A DNA stretch of 64,000 nt. Origin: Antedon bifida. Its lineage: Eukaryota; Echinodermata; Crinoidea; Comatulida; Antedonidae. The position numbers and the translations under genes are program-made. Below, piece after piece: positions 63,301-64,000 of this stretch (position 1 is the first letter of the stretch; each line of letters opens with the position of its first letter). A model generated the notes under the pieces. It saw nothing but the letters and a program-made list of their open reading frames with translations. It searched no databases and was not told the DNA's origin. Where the stretch lies: positions 35,035,001-35,099,000 of the forward strand of contig OY727095.1 in NCBI GenBank assembly GCA_963402885.1, in the 5' to 3' direction.

Positions 63301-63897
63301 GTATATATATATAAACTGTATATCAATGTGAGACTTCTTTTGCCAGTTAGATAGAAATGAAAAATAAATCATTAGCTATAAATAAATGTGCTTTGTGTTT
63401 GTAGCGTGGAGATGCAGTAACTGGACGAGATGAAATAACCTGCCCTGAAGGCTGGTCTTGGGAGGATGACTGGTGTCTTGATGTCAACAGGGCAGTAGAT
63501 GAGGAAGGATGGGAATATTGTGTTGAAGCAACTCTAGGAAACTACGGACCAGTTGAGAAGACTTACCATCTTTGTCGACGAAGACGATGGGCTCGTAACC
63601 GCTTTTTAAGTGCCGACCCAAAAGCTGTTGAGGTGAGTGTCCTTTGCTGACCTTTCCAAAAATTATTTGGAATAAACGACCAGTTTTTGTACAAAATGTA
63701 CAAAACAAAATTTGTTTACTTTTTAAAATGCTCTATGAACTGTGGGCCAAAAATAAAAATCTCTCCTGAGAATTATTTGGGAAGTATTCTCAATGTACTT
63801 AGTATAAAGTACAAATTACATCAGAATAGGGCAAAACATCTGACCAATTACTTTAAATATACTTACTTTTTAAATTTCTCTTTTTATACAGGATGAG
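39393..63897 (+). CDS. DYSF: type-1 ferlin (dysferlin/myoferlin type), 5' part, runs off window
   Basis: About 28 phase-consistent exons encode at least 1052 residues collinear with vertebrate dysferlin. C2A is about 1-117 ([29 protein letters not shown]). An acidic Gly-rich linker and a Lys/Arg tract ([10 protein letters not shown]) follow. C2B is about 200-335 ([13 protein letters not shown]). FerI lies around IGAGDDAP ... DIESNLLRPAG. C2C is about 357-480 ([23 protein letters not shown]). Conserved GFLPTFGPC and [13 protein letters not shown] segments follow, then FerA (about 682-782), FerB ([18 protein letters not shown]) and the start of DysF ([32 protein letters not shown]). The remaining C2 domains and the C-terminal anchor lie beyond the window. 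Ferlins are tail-anchored proteins for Ca-dependent membrane fusion and repair. DysF places it with dysferlin, myoferlin and FER1L5 rather than otoferlin. Confidence 0.95.
40318..40490 (-). mobile_element. retroelement 3'-end fragment
   Basis: ATTTGATTTGATTTGAATTT is followed by AAAACATAC-type sequence, then CCAGGATAGCCCAAAAAGC and CCATTGGGATCC. This order looks like an antisense SINE/LINE 3' end. It lies in ferlin intron 2. A related short segment may be present at about 60638-60720. Confidence 0.4.
42818..42950. repeat. degenerate tandem repeat in ferlin intron 3
   Basis: Alternating ATTAAACATTATGTTAGTA and ATTAAACAATATAGTAGT units, about 40 bp per pair, roughly three rounds. Confidence 0.8.
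43339..43492. mobile_element. MITE family 1, copy 8
   Basis: Left TIR AAGCTCTGTCTACACAATTA, right end GTAGTGTAGACAGAGGTTTA. Two CCATATTTGGG modules. The right inner arm is shortened. Ferlin intron 3, about 790 bp after the donor. Confidence 0.9.
44412..44476. repeat. two-unit tandem duplication
   Basis: GATGATGTCCAGGTAATGTGG and GATAATGTCCAGGTAATGTGG, each preceded by GACCATC, about 33 bp apart. Confidence 0.8.
46889..46941. repeat. inverted repeat / hairpin
   Basis: GGGAGTTGTAAAATA and TATTTTACAACTCCC are perfect 15-bp arms around an AT-rich loop of about 22 bp. Flanking GTAC / GTAC-like ends suggest a small foldback element. Confidence 0.75.
48161..48200. repeat. short foldback before ferlin exon 4
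   Basis: ACTACCAGGGAAGAGT and ACTCTGTCCCTGCTACT form near-perfect arms around a 7-bp loop, about 125 bp upstream of the exon 4 acceptor. Confidence 0.75.
48991..51879. other. ferlin intron 5
   Basis: 2.9 kb, AT-rich apart from the 55-bp minisatellite. Open frames at 48996-49202 and 49306-49674 are hydrophobic, low-complexity readings of AT-rich DNA and are not called as genes. Confidence 0.6.
49692..50076. repeat. 55-bp tandem repeat (minisatellite), seven units
   Basis: Seven consecutive 55-bp units, each with AACCAGTTTCCCTATACAGT and GCTGCAACACACTGGCTGTG. Only a few substitutions occur (for example CTGGCTG versus CTCGCTG in two units). Located in ferlin intron 5. Confidence 0.97.
52080..52202. 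mobile_element. MITE family 1, copy 9
   Basis: AAGCTCTGTCTACACTATCA left end; right end TTTGATAGTATAGACAGAGC. The right inner arm is shortened. It starts about 74 bp after the ferlin exon 6 donor. Confidence 0.9.
54530..54620 (+). mobile_element. tRNA-derived SINE remnant
   Basis: TGTAGTTAAGATGCTCACTT (A-box-like) and GGGTCCAAATCC (B-box-like, about 54577-54588) at tRNA spacing. Ferlin intron 11. Confidence 0.5.
55020..55115 (+). mobile_element. retroelement 3'-tail remnant
   Basis: TTCCTGGCTATATTTTAGC followed by AAATAAATGTTTTGATTGA and TTGA repeats, the short-tandem tail typical of non-LTR elements. Ferlin intron 12. Confidence 0.35.
58653..58826. mobile_element. MITE family 1, copy 10, abutting a splice donor
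   Basis: TCTACACTATTAAACTAGTT begins at +6 of the intron after ferlin exon 20, and the right end reads TTTGATAGTGTAGGCAGAG. Three AAATATGRT modules in the interior. The element makes up most of this 249-bp intron. Confidence 0.9.
59975..60022 (+). CDS. candidate ferlin cassette exon (48 nt)
   Basis: Good acceptor (tttttctttag) and donor (gtatgg). The 48 nt are in phase 0 on both sides and read [16 protein letters not shown]. In vertebrate dysferlin FLK is joined directly to YP, so this exon would insert 16 acidic/Pro residues inside FerB. The flanking exons also join in frame without it. Confidence 0.55.
61835..61981. mobile_element. MITE family 1, copy 11
   Basis: Reverse interior orientation. 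Left end degraded (AAAGGTTTGTCTACAC); right end GTTTGATAGTGTAGACAG. About 51 bp after the donor at 61785. Confidence 0.88.
62425..62508 (+). CDS. speculative Lys/Arg-rich cassette exon in ferlin DysF region
   Basis: After tgttgtctgtag there is an 84-nt stretch compatible with the AG/C split codon of its neighbours. It reads [10 protein letters not shown] then [19 protein letters not shown], with donor gttagc. The flanking exons join perfectly without it (PEL-S-LLYD, as in other ferlins). The donor is weak and the purine run could be a simple repeat. Confidence 0.25.
62703..62835. mobile_element. MITE family 1, copy 12, right end missing
   Basis: Left end AAAGCTCAATCTACACTATC and interior as in copies 5 and 11. 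The sequence stops after CACTTCACATTTTTTTTG, without the terminal GTGTAGACAGAGC. Confidence 0.85.
63892..63897 (+). CDS. candidate 6-nt microexon of ferlin
   Basis: tttttatacag is followed by GATGAG and then gtaatt. The preceding exon ends in phase 0 (AAAGCTGTTGAG), so GATGAG would add Asp-Glu. Reading on instead gives a stop within 18 codons. The downstream exon lies outside the window. Confidence 0.35.
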
Positions 63898-64000
63898 GTA
63901 ATTGATACATTTCTTATGGTTTTTAGTCATTCATGTTTGTCATAGTGTGTGCACATATAAACTGTATTACATATTTCATTATGAAATTCCATTCAAAAAT

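Larger units (their letters stand above)
39393..63897 (+). other. ferlin exon table
   Basis: Exons by my reading: 39393-39489, 40157-40212, 42455-42546, 48326-48431, 48906-48990, 51880-52006, 52469-52661, 53500-53562, 53936-54133, 54249-54286, 54418-54500, 54831-54934, 55163-55231, 55415-55458, 55651-55727, 56023-56061, 56764-56817, 57517-57617, 57916-58332, 58545-58651, 58901-59096, 59337-59492, optional 59975-60022, 61407-61553, 61704-61784, 62139-62218, optional 62425-62508, 63124-63241, 63405-63632, and a 6-nt candidate at 63892-63897. Each junction keeps frame. The weakest donors are exon 5 (gttcat) and exon 6 (gtacac). Confidence 0.88.

Noticed and set aside
1-64000. CRISPR arrays, operons or phage-like cassettes
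   Set aside because: The window has spliced metazoan genes throughout. The 39-bp and 55-bp arrays are contiguous minisatellites without spacers.

Overview
The window is animal (metazoan) nuclear DNA. It is AT-rich by eye, with multi-exon genes joined by GT-AG introns, little coding overlap and many small non-autonomous DNA transposons and SINE/LINE remnants. The gene content (an aryl hydrocarbon receptor-like bHLH-PAS factor, AP-5 sigma, a DysF-bearing ferlin) together with the abundant GGCCTA motif and the MITE style suggest a marine invertebrate deuterostome, most likely an echinoderm. That placement is inference; I saw no decisive species marker.

Layout: (1) 262-372 may be the last coding exon of a gene entering from the left, and 1640-1901 holds a decayed coding-like relic. 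(2) 2751-15902 (+) is a five-exon stretch of a secreted-type protein: a cysteine-rich domain I do not recognise, two EGF-like domains and a Lys-rich tail. Its first exon was not found. (3) 16-22.7 kb is intergenic and rich in MITEs. (4) 22755-37550 (+) is a complete ten-exon bHLH-PAS gene of AHR type. My splice model gives 2490 nt, an exact multiple of three (829 residues). (5) Intron 4 of that gene contains, on the opposite strand (32933-33553), an intact single-exon AP5S1 with ETS- and NRF1-like motifs upstream. (6) 37.55-39.39 kb holds the AHR-like 3'UTR and a TGACG-rich tandem repeat. (7) 39393 to the right edge (+) is a type-1 (dysferlin/myoferlin) ferlin: C2A, Gly/Asp linker, C2B, FerI, C2C, FerA, FerB and the start of the DysF module. 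It runs off the window.

The genes act in different processes: ligand-regulated transcription, endolysosomal sorting, Ca-dependent membrane fusion or repair, and an unknown extracellular role. Physical nesting of AP5S1 inside the AHR-like gene is the only clear gene-gene relationship.

The most distinctive non-genic feature is a family of about twelve palindromic MITEs (ends AAGCTCTGTCTACACTATCA, TA flanks). Six of the nine intronic copies lie within about 130 bp downstream of a splice donor, one abuts or overlaps a ferlin donor, and one sits in the AHR-like 3'UTR beside a matching unoccupied site. I did not find a convincing new multi-gene system. The best candidates for novelty are the unrecognised cysteine-rich domain, the divergent AHR basic region, the optional ferlin exons and the MITE-donor association.
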